From: Pseudomonadota bacterium
Lineage (GTDB): Bacteria; Pseudomonadota; Alphaproteobacteria; Sphingomonadales; Govanellaceae
Assembly: GCA_003577275.1 (NCBI GenBank)
Contig: QEVO01000004.1
Coordinates: 124,001 to 188,000, forward strand
Length of the DNA: 64,000 nucleotides
Reading direction: 5' to 3'
Part shown: in pieces, positions 35,036-43,282 of the stretch
Layout: the number at the start of each line of letters is the position of its first letter
Numbering within the stretch: the stretch's first letter is position 1
Translations under genes and position numbers: made by a program
The notes under the pieces: generated by a model
Databases searched by the model: none
Seen by the model: only the letters and a program-made list of their open reading frames with translations
Told to the model about the DNA's origin: nothing

Positions 35036-36043
35036 CTACCTTAAGATTTCCAGCCGCCGCTTATGGCCAAGATCGCGCCCGGCAATGAGAAGTATCGCCA
35101 ATGCGGCCGCCGCCCAGAATATTGGGGTTAGGGTATCAAACTCCGAACGGACGGCGCCTTCCACCCGTTGTGAGGTCGCGGCTGTCAGATAATTGAACAT
35201 GCCATGCCACATGATGGCCGGCAATACACTGCCCCCCGTAATATTGACGAAGTAACTGGCGATTACCGATAAGCCGCCGCAGGAGATGATAAACAGCACC
35301 TGCCCGCCCAACAGCTCCAACATACTCTGCTGCCCGGCAATCAGCATCGGAATTTCTCGCGGCAAGTGCCATAAGGCCCAGGCAACGCCCACGGTCAAGG
35401 CCGCCGCAAGCGGAGAATATCGTTTTAGCATCAGCGGCAACGCATAGCCGCGCCAACCAAGTTCCTCCAGCAGCCCTCCCTGGTTCAGCAGCAGCGCAGT
35501 GAACGCCCCGAAGGCAAAGTAGCGCACATCGAACAGGCCCAGCGTGTTAATCATTTGCTCCGCCATGGCGTCATTGCCGCTCACTTGCGCCCAGATGAAG
35601 AATGCGCCAGCCAACGCAACTATCGACAATAAAATACTCCCATAAATACGAATGCCATCTTTCAACGTCAGACGGCCGCGTACTGGCTTGTAATGAGAAA
35701 GCAGAGTCTTGATGGCAGAAGAACCGTTCCCTAGACCACTCACCAAAAGCGCGGAAGCTGTCGGTGCGAAAGGAAAGAAAAAGAACGGCGCCGCCAACCA
35801 CATCATCGCGTAAGAGGTAAGATATAGAAGGATAGAGTCGCGGTGATGAAACAGGATGGGATAGCGGGAGACAAGATCGGCCTGCAACGCATAAAATGCG
35901 CCGACGTAGGAATAAGCATCGCCATGTACGGTTTTAAAATATACTTCAAGAATAGACAGATAACTAAACAGAATAACAGGAAACGCCAGGGCAATAATAT
36001 AAAAAAGAAGAAAAGGATAACGGACAGCCATACTTTTCAACAT
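35036..36043 (-). CDS. CPBP intramembrane glutamic endopeptidase, MlrA-like
   Basis: A 335-aa multi-span inner-membrane protein. The CPBP (CAAX/ABI) signature is complete: EELGWRG (E193, E194, W197), WALWHLPRE (His226) and HGMFN (His280, Asn284). The distance between the first Glu and the first His is 33 residues, and Trp sits 4 before that His and 4 after that Glu. This agrees with microcystinase MlrA, whose catalytic E172, H205, H260 and N264 and substrate-contacting W176 and W201 I recall; the final His is 87 rather than 88 residues after the Glu. The start is the ATG at 36043, with AGGGAG upstream. It lies in the operon with aminotransferase and BKACE. Most CPBP proteases have other functions, so MlrA-like activity is a hypothesis. 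Confidence 0.85.
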   Translation of the reverse strand: MLKSMAVRYPFLLFYIIALAFPVILFSYLSILEVYFKTVHGDAYSYVGAFYALQADLVSRYPILFHHRDSILLYLTSYAMMWLAAPFFFFPFAPTASALLVSGLGNGSSAIKTLLSHYKPVRGRLTLKDGIRIYGSILLSIVALAGAFFIWAQVSGNDAMAEQMINTLGLFDVRYFAFGAFTALLLNQGGLLEELGWRGYALPLMLKRYSPLAAALTVGVAWALWHLPREIPMLIAGQQSMLELLGGQVLFIISCGGLSVIASYFVNITGGSVLPAIMWHGMFNYLTAATSQRVEGAVRSEFDTLTPIFWAAAALAILLIAGRDLGHKRRLEILR

Positions 36044-36066
36044 CGGCTTTCTCCCTGTCTGCTTCA

Positions 36067-37404
36067 CTACTTCCCGCGTAGGCCTTCTAATGTTCTCGCC
36101 ATGGCGTCAAGAGTGAAATCAATGTCATCATTCGTCATCGGCGTTGAGCCAATGAACCCGCCACGCAGGGTGAGTATACCCTGCGATAAAAGCCCTTTCT
36201 GTATGGCGGCAAGCCGATCCACCAAGCCGCCAGTTATGGCTTGGAAGAAATCACGATAATTACGAATAGCCCTTTGCCATGGTAAAAACACGGAAAATGA
36301 CGCCTCGCCAAGCACCTGGCCTGGGATCTGGTAATTCCTCTGAATTTCACGTAACCCTTCGCGCAAACGCTCGCCTTTTGCCGCCAAGTCATCAAATGCG
36401 GCTTCTGTCAGTAAGGACATCGAGGCGTGTCCGGCAGCCATGGACATGGGGTTGCCGGTGAAAGTGCCCGAGTGCTTGACCTTCGGTTTGGCGTCAACAC
36501 CAAGGACCGCCATAATATCTGACCGCCCGCCCAGGCCTCCCACAGGCAGGCCGCCGCCAATGATTTTCCCCATGGTTGTTAGATCCGGCGTGACGCCGCG
36601 CGCGCCTTGCGTGCCGCTGTAAGACACGCGCAAACTGAATACTTCGTCAAAAACCAATAGGATGCCGAGTCTTTCAGTCTCTTCCCTCAGCATCATCAAA
36701 AAATCTTGCTCTGGCTCGACCATGCCGAGCTGAAGGCGGAAGGGATCGAGAATAACCGCCGCCAACTGGTCCCTATGACAGCGCAGCAATTCCCTTGTGG
36801 ACTCAACATCGTTTAGGGGCAGCAACACCACCTCATCCAGCAGACTTTGCGGCGTGCCAGGGTTATTGGCCATGGCCGTTGGCGTCTTCGGATCGCCCCA
36901 GCCGTTGGGCGTCGGCTGAAAGCTTGCCTCAAGCAGATCATACTGCCCATGGTACCCGCCTTCCATTTTGGCGATCTTCGACTTTCCGGTAAAGCACCTT
37001 GCCACCTTGACGGCAATGATATTGGCTTCCGTCCCAGAGTTCGTGAACCGCATCTGCTCCACGGATGGAATGCGTTCCACCAACAATTCGGCCAGCTTAA
37101 CTTCCCATTCCGAAGGCATGATGGCGCTGGTCATGCGACGAGCCTGCGCGGCGATGGCGTCCGCCACCACCGGGTGCGCATGACCGTGGACTTGCGAGGC
37201 AAAATTATTTACAAAATCAAGAATACGGTTACCATCGACATCAACGACCCAACACCCTTCGCCATGATCGGCGTAGCGCGGAAACGGTTTTACAGCTGCA
37301 AGATCGCGCGTATATCCGGAAGGCATGACATGTTTCGCCCGCTCGAAAATTTCCCGTGAATGTTCGGAGCGGTTCTGTTCAATACCTTGCGCGCGGGATG
37401 TCAT
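36067..37404 (-). CDS. Class III aminotransferase, glutamate-1-semialdehyde aminomutase-like (copy 1)
   Basis: A 445-aa PLP enzyme of class III. It shows NSGTEANIIAVKVA, EGGYHGQYD, LVFDEVFSLRVSY and the PLP lysine in TMGKIIGGG. R33 in SGYTRDL occupies a position used in beta-amino acid aminotransferases for carboxylate binding. It would transaminate an amine or beta-amino acid. It is in one run with BKACE (37422) and the SDR (38382), and the CPBP protease follows it. A second, more VpAT-like enzyme is at 44422. Confidence 0.9.
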   Translation of the reverse strand: MTSRAQGIEQNRSEHSREIFERAKHVMPSGYTRDLAAVKPFPRYADHGEGCWVVDVDGNRILDFVNNFASQVHGHAHPVVADAIAAQARRMTSAIMPSEWEVKLAELLVERIPSVEQMRFTNSGTEANIIAVKVARCFTGKSKIAKMEGGYHGQYDLLEASFQPTPNGWGDPKTPTAMANNPGTPQSLLDEVVLLPLNDVESTRELLRCHRDQLAAVILDPFRLQLGMVEPEQDFLMMLREETERLGILLVFDEVFSLRVSYSGTQGARGVTPDLTTMGKIIGGGLPVGGLGGRSDIMAVLGVDAKPKVKHSGTFTGNPMSMAAGHASMSLLTEAAFDDLAAKGERLREGLREIQRNYQIPGQVLGEASFSVFLPWQRAIRNYRDFFQAITGGLVDRLAAIQKGLLSQGILTLRGGFIGSTPMTNDDIDFTLDAMARTLEGLRGK

Positions 37405-37421
37405 GACGCTGCCTTATATTC

Positions 37422-38372
37422 CTAAAAATTAACGTTACTGGCGCCCTTGGTGCCAAGAATTTCGCGCGCCTCATCGGGTGTTGCCACGTCAAGGGATAAC
37501 GTTTCGAGCACGGTCCTGATCATCTTGACCTGTTCGGCGCTGGATTTGGCAAGACGCCCTTTTCCCGCCCATAGACTATCTTCCATGCCTACCCTGACCA
37601 TTCCGCCCATGGCGGCGGAAACGGCGGTAAGGCGAATCTGATCCTTGCCCGAAGCAAGAACGGACCAGATATAGTCGTTGCCAAACAATCGATCGGCGGT
37701 TTGGCGCATATGCACCATATGGTCTACCTCGGTGCCAAGCCCGCCAAGGAAACCGAAAATCGACTGGATGAAAAATGGCGGCTTCACCCATCCCCGATCG
37801 GCAATGAACGCTAAAGTATAAAGATGTCCAATGTCGAAACACTCATATTCAAACCGCACTCCCCTTTCCTCGCCCAACTCCTTGGCGATCCGCTCCATGA
37901 AGGCATACGTGTTCTGCATGGTAACGCTTTTGGAGCCAGACAAGAACATCTCTTCCCAGGGATACTTGGTCTTGCCTTGATACTTCTCGGCCAGAGCCCA
38001 TGGTGCAGGATTCATCGGCCCCATATTAAAGGAGGTGATTTCCGGGGCGAATTTCAGCGGCGCCGCAAGACGCGCGTTCAATACCTCCTCCGGTGTTCCT
38101 AAATGAGGCTGCCCAGTGGTCAAGTTAAGAATGGCGTTGGTTTGCTGCTTGATGCGCTTGAGATAAATCTCATAAATGTCGGTATTGGTGACCGGCATAC
38201 CGGTTTCTGGATCACGGGCATGGAGATGAATAATGGACGCGCCAGCCTCGGCGGCTCCAACCGAATCAGCAATAATCTGGTCCGGCGTGAGTGGCAGGTA
38301 TGGCGACATGCACGGCAAATGCATGGCGCCAGTGGTGGCCGAGGTAATGATGACCTTGTTGACTTTCCGCAT
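37422..38372 (-). CDS. Beta-keto acid cleavage enzyme (BKACE/Kce family), copy 1
   Basis: A 316-aa TIM-barrel enzyme of the DUF849/BKACE family. H49 and H51 in IIHLHARDPETG bind zinc, and the Glu in VRVGMEDSLW fits the catalytic site. BKACE cleaves a beta-keto acid (R-CO-CH2-COO-) with acetyl-CoA to acetoacetate plus R-CO-CoA. It sits between the DECR2-like SDR and the aminotransferase, which would provide a beta-keto acid. The 17-nt gap to the aminotransferase supports one operon. Confidence 0.93.
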   Translation of the reverse strand: MRKVNKVIITSATTGAMHLPCMSPYLPLTPDQIIADSVGAAEAGASIIHLHARDPETGMPVTNTDIYEIYLKRIKQQTNAILNLTTGQPHLGTPEEVLNARLAAPLKFAPEITSFNMGPMNPAPWALAEKYQGKTKYPWEEMFLSGSKSVTMQNTYAFMERIAKELGEERGVRFEYECFDIGHLYTLAFIADRGWVKPPFFIQSIFGFLGGLGTEVDHMVHMRQTADRLFGNDYIWSVLASGKDQIRLTAVSAAMGGMVRVGMEDSLWAGKGRLAKSSAEQVKMIRTVLETLSLDVATPDEAREILGTKGASNVNF

Positions 38373-38381
38373 GGCTGATTC

Positions 38382-39191
38382 CTATCTGATGTGTTGGCGC
38401 GTGGTGAGCGGCGGCCTGAAAAGACCGGCGCCGGCCAGCAATTGGCCGCCATCACAGGCAATAACGGTTCCCGTGACGTATGATGATTGATCCGAGGCGA
38501 GAAAAAGCGCTATCTCGGCTATATCGGATATAGTCCCATAACGACGTAGCGGCACGCTGTCTTCCACCGCCCGACGCGCTTCATCGGTGGGCGATAATCG
38601 TTTCATGCCCTCGGTTCCCTCGATGGGACCGGGAACAATGGCATTGAGCCGTATGCCGTATTCTCCCCACTCATAGGCCAACGACTTCGTCAGCATATCA
38701 ACTCCCGCTTTAGCCGCCGAGACATGGGCCTGCCCCCAATACGGCATTGTGGATTGCGGCGCGGAAATGTTGATCATAGAGCAGCCCGGCTTGCGGGCGA
38801 CGTCAAACGCCGCCCGCATGACATGAAAGGTGCCGATCAGGTCGATTTCGATCACTGTCCGAAACCCCTTGCCGGACATGGCGGCGGCGGGACAGATAAA
38901 ATTGCCAGCCGCCCCCGAAACGACAACATCAAGCGGCCCCATGGTGTCCGCCGCGGCCTTGATGGCGGCGGCAACGGCTTCTTCATTCCGCACATCGGCG
39001 GCATAGCCCAGCGCACCCACGCCCACGCTCCGAAGCTCGGCCACGGCGCCATCGACTTTCTCTTGGGATCGGCTTAAGACCGCGACGCTGGCGCCGGCTT
39101 CCGCCAGGGCACGGGCTATCCCCAAATTAATACCGCTGGTGCCGCCGGCGACGAAGGCAGCCTTGCCTTTTAATATCCCTGTCTGCGACAT
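38382..39191 (-). CDS. 2,4-dienoyl-CoA reductase-like SDR (DECR2/SPS19 type)
   Basis: A 269-aa SDR. The cofactor loop is GGTSGINLG. The usual YxxxK is replaced: QAHVSAAKAGVD has no Tyr four residues before Lys. That sequence and PGPIEGTEGMKRL closely match peroxisomal 2,4-dienoyl-CoA reductases (human DECR2 reads QVHAGSAKAA and PGPISGTEGLRRL, from memory). It would reduce a 2,4-dienoyl-CoA with NADPH. The ATG at 39191 follows AGGAGGG; an ATG at 39215 is rejected. It is first in the operon under the operator at 39226-39245, just before BKACE. Confidence 0.85.
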   Translation of the reverse strand: MSQTGILKGKAAFVAGGTSGINLGIARALAEAGASVAVLSRSQEKVDGAVAELRSVGVGALGYAADVRNEEAVAAAIKAAADTMGPLDVVVSGAAGNFICPAAAMSGKGFRTVIEIDLIGTFHVMRAAFDVARKPGCSMINISAPQSTMPYWGQAHVSAAKAGVDMLTKSLAYEWGEYGIRLNAIVPGPIEGTEGMKRLSPTDEARRAVEDSVPLRRYGTISDIAEIALFLASDQSSYVTGTVIACDGGQLLAGAGLFRPPLTTRQHIR

Positions 39192-39225
39192 ACTTAACCC
39201 TCCTTGCCACGACATGGTCCTAATA

Positions 39226-39245
39226 ATATGACTTGCAGGTCATAT
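39226..39245. promoter_or_regulatory. TetR operator upstream of DECR-like SDR operon
   Basis: ATATGAC-ttgcag-GTCATAT has half-sites identical to the SMP-30 site (33207). It extends by TA on either side. It lies 34 nt upstream of the SDR start. Confidence 0.8.
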
Positions 39246-39306
39246 TAGACAAGTGTTATCTTTAAAATTATTTACGGCCGCTCCTTCAGTGGCTTGAATG
39301 TTATTA

Positions 39307-39326
39307 AAATGACCTTGGAGTCATAA
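39307..39326. promoter_or_regulatory. TetR operator overlapping the RBS of the C45 gene
   Basis: AAATGAC-cttgga-GTCATAA has the ATGAC-N6-GTCAT core. It ends 2 nt before the start codon of the C45 gene, so the operator covers the likely Shine-Dalgarno GGAG. Its centre is 81 nt from that of the site at 39226. Confidence 0.7.
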
Positions 39327-39328
39327 GA

Positions 39329-40447
39329 ATGGGCGTATTGGAACGATTTACGGTACGGGGCGACGGGCGCGCCCGGGGTCTCCAGCATGGCGAACACCTG
39401 CGGACGGCGGCACAAGAGCATATGAAGCGGTGGAAAGCGGCGTTGGCGGAGGATATGAAGCTGGATCCGGAGCTTTATATCGAAACCTTCCTGGCCGAAA
39501 CAAATTTCCTGCCCGCCGCACGGCGCTGGACGCCGGACCTGCTGGCCGAACTGGAGGGCATCGCGCAAGGCGCCAATATGCCTTTCAGGGATGTGCTCAC
39601 ACGAATGCTTTCTGACGAGGAGCCATGGTACCGGCGGGAGAAAAAGGTGACCGCCCTGCGCGAGCGCGGCTGTTCGTCCATCGGACAAGAGGCGGCGGAC
39701 GGCAGGCCCGCCCTAGTGGCGCAGAATATGGATGTGCCCAAATGGTGGCATGGCTCCCAGTTCGTGCTCCATGCCGTTGACCCCGCCACAGGCATTGAAT
39801 GCATGGTCATCACTGTCGCGGGCAAGATCTCCCTGGCGGGGATCAATTCCCGGGGGCTGGCCATTGCCTGCAATACGCTAGCGCAACTGGACTATGCCCG
39901 CGATGGCCTGGCGGAAGATTTGGTGGTGCGCGGATTTCTGACTCAGCCCGATCTCGATGCCGGTCTGCGCTTCATGCGCGGCATAAAACATGCGTCAGGA
40001 CAAAATTACACCTTGGGCGGACCGGACGGCCGTGTCATCAATCTTGAGTGCTCGGCCCGTTCTGTACAGGAATTCCGCCTGCCTGGCAGTCCCGGCTATG
40101 TCTTTCACACCAATCACCCATTGGCCAGCCGAGATACGGCCTGCTTTGACGCCTTGACCCAGGGCTTACCGCCTGCTCAGACCGAGCCTTTATTTTTCAA
40201 TACTTCCCGAGCGCGCTTTGCCGCCCTTGAAGCATTCCTATCCAAGACGCCATTGCCGCTTACGGCGAAAACATGCCAGGAAGCTCTTTCTTTACACGAC
40301 GGACCCGTTTGCCGCCACGGAGAAATCGAAGGCCGAACTGATCATTTTACCCTGGCAAGCTTAGTGATGGAATGCGGGGATAGCCCCCGCCTCCATATTG
40401 CCGGCGGACCGCCCTGCGAAACTGTCTGGCAAACATTTACGTTCTAA
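39329..40447 (+). CDS. C45 family autoproteolytic acyltransferase/hydrolase
   Basis: A 372-aa Ntn hydrolase of the penicillin acyltransferase (AAT) / C45 type. It matures by self-cleavage before Cys115 (ALRERG-CSSIG), which becomes the N-terminal nucleophile. It also has LVAQNMDVPKWW and ISLAGINSRGLAIACNT. Such enzymes hydrolyse or transfer N-acyl groups, including N-acyl amino acids and beta-lactams. The gene is divergent from the DECR/BKACE operon with one operator each, and is followed by M20. It may remove an N-acyl group. Confidence 0.9.
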   Translation: MGVLERFTVRGDGRARGLQHGEHLRTAAQEHMKRWKAALAEDMKLDPELYIETFLAETNFLPAARRWTPDLLAELEGIAQGANMPFRDVLTRMLSDEEPWYRREKKVTALRERGCSSIGQEAADGRPALVAQNMDVPKWWHGSQFVLHAVDPATGIECMVITVAGKISLAGINSRGLAIACNTLAQLDYARDGLAEDLVVRGFLTQPDLDAGLRFMRGIKHASGQNYTLGGPDGRVINLECSARSVQEFRLPGSPGYVFHTNHPLASRDTACFDALTQGLPPAQTEPLFFNTSRARFAALEAFLSKTPLPLTAKTCQEALSLHDGPVCRHGEIEGRTDHFTLASLVMECGDSPRLHIAGGPPCETVWQTFTF

Positions 40448-40456
40448 ATCGTAAGA

Positions 40457-41632
40457 ATGACCATGGATCTGAGCGCTGAAGCGGTGTCACTCCAGTCATG
40501 GATGACGGGGATACGCCGCGATATTCACCGGCACCCGGAAATCGGTTTCCAGGAACGCCGAACCGCGGACCTCGTGGCAAAACACCTGGCCGCCATGGGA
40601 ATGGAGGTAGCCACTGGAATCGGCGGCACCGGCGTGGTGGGCACCTTGCGCGCAGGGACAGGGACACGCACCATTGGCCTGCGCGCCGACATGGACGCCC
40701 TGCCCATGCAAGAATCCAGCGATAAGCCTTATCAGTCCATCCATGGCGGAATTTTTCATGGCTGCGGTCATGACGGGCATATTGCCATGCTGCTGGGCGC
40801 CGCCAGGGCAATTTCGGAAAGCCGTGACTTTGACGGCGCCGTACATTTTATTTTCCAGCCGGCCGAGGAAGGACTGGGCGGCGCCCTGGCCATGATGCAG
40901 GACGGCCTTTTCCAACGCTTTCCCTGCGACATGATTTATGGCCTGCACAACTGGCCGCACCTTCCTTTGGGAACTTTCGGCGTCCGCCCCGGACCCATGA
41001 TGGCAGCCTTCTCCACCTTTGACATAAATATCAAGGGAATAGGCGGACATGCGGCGATGCCGCATACGACCATCGACCCGGTGATAGCCGCCGCTAGCCT
41101 TATTCAGTCGCTGCAATCCATTGTCAGCCGCGTGTTGGACCCGGTAGACGCGGCGGTTGTCTCCGTGACGCAACTGCACGGCGGCTCCGCTTATAATATC
41201 ATCCCCGATCTTGTCGCCTTATCGGGATGCTGCCGATATTTCTCCGACTTGAACGGCCAGAAAATATCGGCAGAAATGATCCGGCGCGCGCAGATGACCG
41301 CCGCCGCCAGTGGTGCTACGGCCGAGGTGGCGATCAAGGAAATCTACACCATCCTCCTGAATGAGGAGGAGGAAACCGTTCGGTGCGCAGATATCGCCGC
41401 GGCCATTGTCGGCGAGGCGCATGTCGTGAAGGATCACCCGCCGATCATGGCGTCGGAAGACTTTGCCTTTATGCTGCGGGAAGTACCAGGATGCTATATT
41501 CTGATGGGGGCTGGCGACCCTGACCATGCCTGCATGGTGCATAACCCTGGCTATGATTTCAATGATGAAGCGCTGGTTGTTGGCGCCACCTATTGGCAGC
41601 GGTTGGTGGAGGCCGCCCTAAGAAAGCCCTAA
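40457..41632 (+). CDS. M20 family metallo-amidohydrolase (hippurate hydrolase-like)
   Basis: A 391-aa M20D-type amidohydrolase. Zinc ligands fit HGCGHDGH (101-108), FQPAEEG (E137, E138) and GLHNWPHLPLG (about 162), and the C-terminus has SEDFAFML. It would remove an acyl group from an N-acyl amino acid (hippurate, IAA-amino acid). It follows the C45 gene by 9 nt and its 3' end overlaps the convergent BKACE by 15 nt. The start could be ATG 40457 or two codons later. Confidence 0.93.
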   Translation: MTMDLSAEAVSLQSWMTGIRRDIHRHPEIGFQERRTADLVAKHLAAMGMEVATGIGGTGVVGTLRAGTGTRTIGLRADMDALPMQESSDKPYQSIHGGIFHGCGHDGHIAMLLGAARAISESRDFDGAVHFIFQPAEEGLGGALAMMQDGLFQRFPCDMIYGLHNWPHLPLGTFGVRPGPMMAAFSTFDINIKGIGGHAAMPHTTIDPVIAAASLIQSLQSIVSRVLDPVDAAVVSVTQLHGGSAYNIIPDLVALSGCCRYFSDLNGQKISAEMIRRAQMTAAASGATAEVAIKEIYTILLNEEEETVRCADIAAAIVGEAHVVKDHPPIMASEDFAFMLREVPGCYILMGAGDPDHACMVHNPGYDFNDEALVVGATYWQRLVEAALRKP

Positions 41633-42490
41633 TATCTCTCGCGCAGCCTGCGACGCCGCCACAACAAAGCCAAGATCGCGGACAATTCGCACCGCCTTCT
41701 CACACAAGGCTGCGTTACTTGTCGCAAGCGTTCCGCGTTCAAGATAGATGCCGTCCTCAAGCCCCACTCGGACATGCCCCCCCAACAATACCGACTGCGC
41801 CACCATGGGAAACATGTGCTGACCAACGCCAAAAGCGGTCCAGACAGCATCCGCCGGCAGCAGGGACCGTCCGATTTGAATGGATTCTATTGTTGCCGGC
41901 CAGCCATATTTGACGCCGAGCACAAAGGAAAACATCGGCGGAGACGACAGGGAGACGTCCTGCAATAATTCCCGCGCAAGTACGAGGTCGCCGGGATTAA
42001 AAATTTCAATTTCAGGCTTGGAGCCGGCCGCCAATATGGCCCCAGCCATCTTGCGTACGTTAGGTGGAGTATTCATCACCACCTCATTCCCGGAATTCAT
42101 CGTGTTAAGATCAAGGGTGGCAATTTCCGTCCGCAGCATCGCCACATGCCGCACCCTGACCAGAGGCGGCAGTAAGGTGGTGCCAGGGCCCGCCGTTTTG
42201 GGATCATCGGCTGACGGCGCAAAGCGCCCGCCGGGGCCGGTTGTCAAATTGATAATCAACTCCTTGTTCACATCCCTGATCCTATCAACCACTTCCTGAT
42301 AGTGCGCAAGCTCCATGGAAGGGCGGCCACTATCAGGATGGCGAACATGAATATGAACGATGGCCGCTCCTGCCTTGGCCGCCTCAAGACAGGATTCGGC
42401 GATCTGTCGCGGCGTGATCGGCAGATAAGGAGTCTGATCGGGCCGGGTAAGGTTTCCTGTTACCGCACAGGTAAGAATTACCTTCTTCAT
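41618..42490 (-). CDS. Beta-keto acid cleavage enzyme (BKACE/Kce family), copy 2
   Basis: A 290-aa BKACE enzyme. It has H46 and H48 (IVHIHVRHPDSG) and the Glu in VRVGLEDGIY, which match the zinc and catalytic residues of the family. It shares the same architecture as copy 1 at 37422, but sequence differs enough to suggest another acyl group. It is last in the operon aminotransferase, enolase-type enzyme, SDR, BKACE. Its 3' end overlaps the convergent M20 gene by 15 nt. Confidence 0.93.
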   Translation of the reverse strand: MKKVILTCAVTGNLTRPDQTPYLPITPRQIAESCLEAAKAGAAIVHIHVRHPDSGRPSMELAHYQEVVDRIRDVNKELIINLTTGPGGRFAPSADDPKTAGPGTTLLPPLVRVRHVAMLRTEIATLDLNTMNSGNEVVMNTPPNVRKMAGAILAAGSKPEIEIFNPGDLVLARELLQDVSLSSPPMFSFVLGVKYGWPATIESIQIGRSLLPADAVWTAFGVGQHMFPMVAQSVLLGGHVRVGLEDGIYLERGTLATSNAALCEKAVRIVRDLGFVVAASQAAREILGLS

Positions 42491-42505
42491 CAGCTTGCTT
42501 CTCGC

Positions 42506-43264
42506 CTATAGGTGCCGGCCGCCATCCACGTAAAGGACGGTCCCCGTAGTTGCCGTCAGCAGACGGGCGGCGGAAAGAATAGCGGTGGCAACCTCAGCCG
42601 GCGTGGCAAGGCGTTCCATCGGCGTTGCCTTTATGGTTGCCTGGAAAAATTCCTCGCCACGGCCAGTGACGAAGGACGTACGCAAGGCCGAGGGCGCCAC
42701 GCTAACGACCCGTATGCGCGGCGCCAGTACCTTCGCCAGAGAAACCATCATAGCATCCATGGCGGCCTTCGCCCCAACATAGGCAATGGAAGATCCGATG
42801 CCGGTGCACGCTGCCACCGACGATACCTGGACGAATACAGGATCGCGCCCAGCCTCAAGCAATGGCCGCATTTCGCGGATGAGGGCAAGAGGCGCGCGGG
42901 CATTGGAGATCATCACCAGATCGATGATGTCGTCAGTTAAAGCATCGAGCTCCTTAAGCGGCACCTGCTTGGTAATGCCTGCCGCATTGACCAGCACATC
43001 AATACGTCCAAAAGCCACCTTCACTCCTTCTGTCAGGGCGCGGATCGATGTGGTGTCATGAAGATTTACGGCGCATTCCGCCACTTTACCGGGGGCTACC
43101 GCCTTCAAGGAGGTGGGATCGCCCGTCATCGACGCGGAAGCCGCGACCACGCGCGCACCCATATCCGCCGACATTCTCACCACTTCTCTGCCGATGCCGC
43201 CTTTGCCGCCAATAACGACAACAACGGCATCCCTGAAACCATCGACCAGTTGAGTTAAAGGCAT
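42506..43264 (-). CDS. Short-chain dehydrogenase (beta-amino acid operon)
   Basis: An SDR of 252 aa with VIGGKGGIG, NAAGITKQV and the catalytic QVSSVAACTGIGSSIAYVGAK (in pieces) with Ser, Tyr and Lys intact. It is not of the DECR2 type found in the parallel module. It may reduce a keto acid or oxidise a hydroxy acid. The ATG at 43264 is preferred to GTG 43270. It is between the enolase-type enzyme and BKACE copy 2. Confidence 0.88.
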   Translation of the reverse strand: MPLTQLVDGFRDAVVVVIGGKGGIGREVVRMSADMGARVVAASASMTGDPTSLKAVAPGKVAECAVNLHDTTSIRALTEGVKVAFGRIDVLVNAAGITKQVPLKELDALTDDIIDLVMISNARAPLALIREMRPLLEAGRDPVFVQVSSVAACTGIGSSIAYVGAKAAMDAMMVSLAKVLAPRIRVVSVAPSALRTSFVTGRGEEFFQATIKATPMERLATPAEVATAILSAARLLTATTGTVLYVDGGRHL

Positions 43265-43282
43265 GTTCACGCAAGAACCCTT

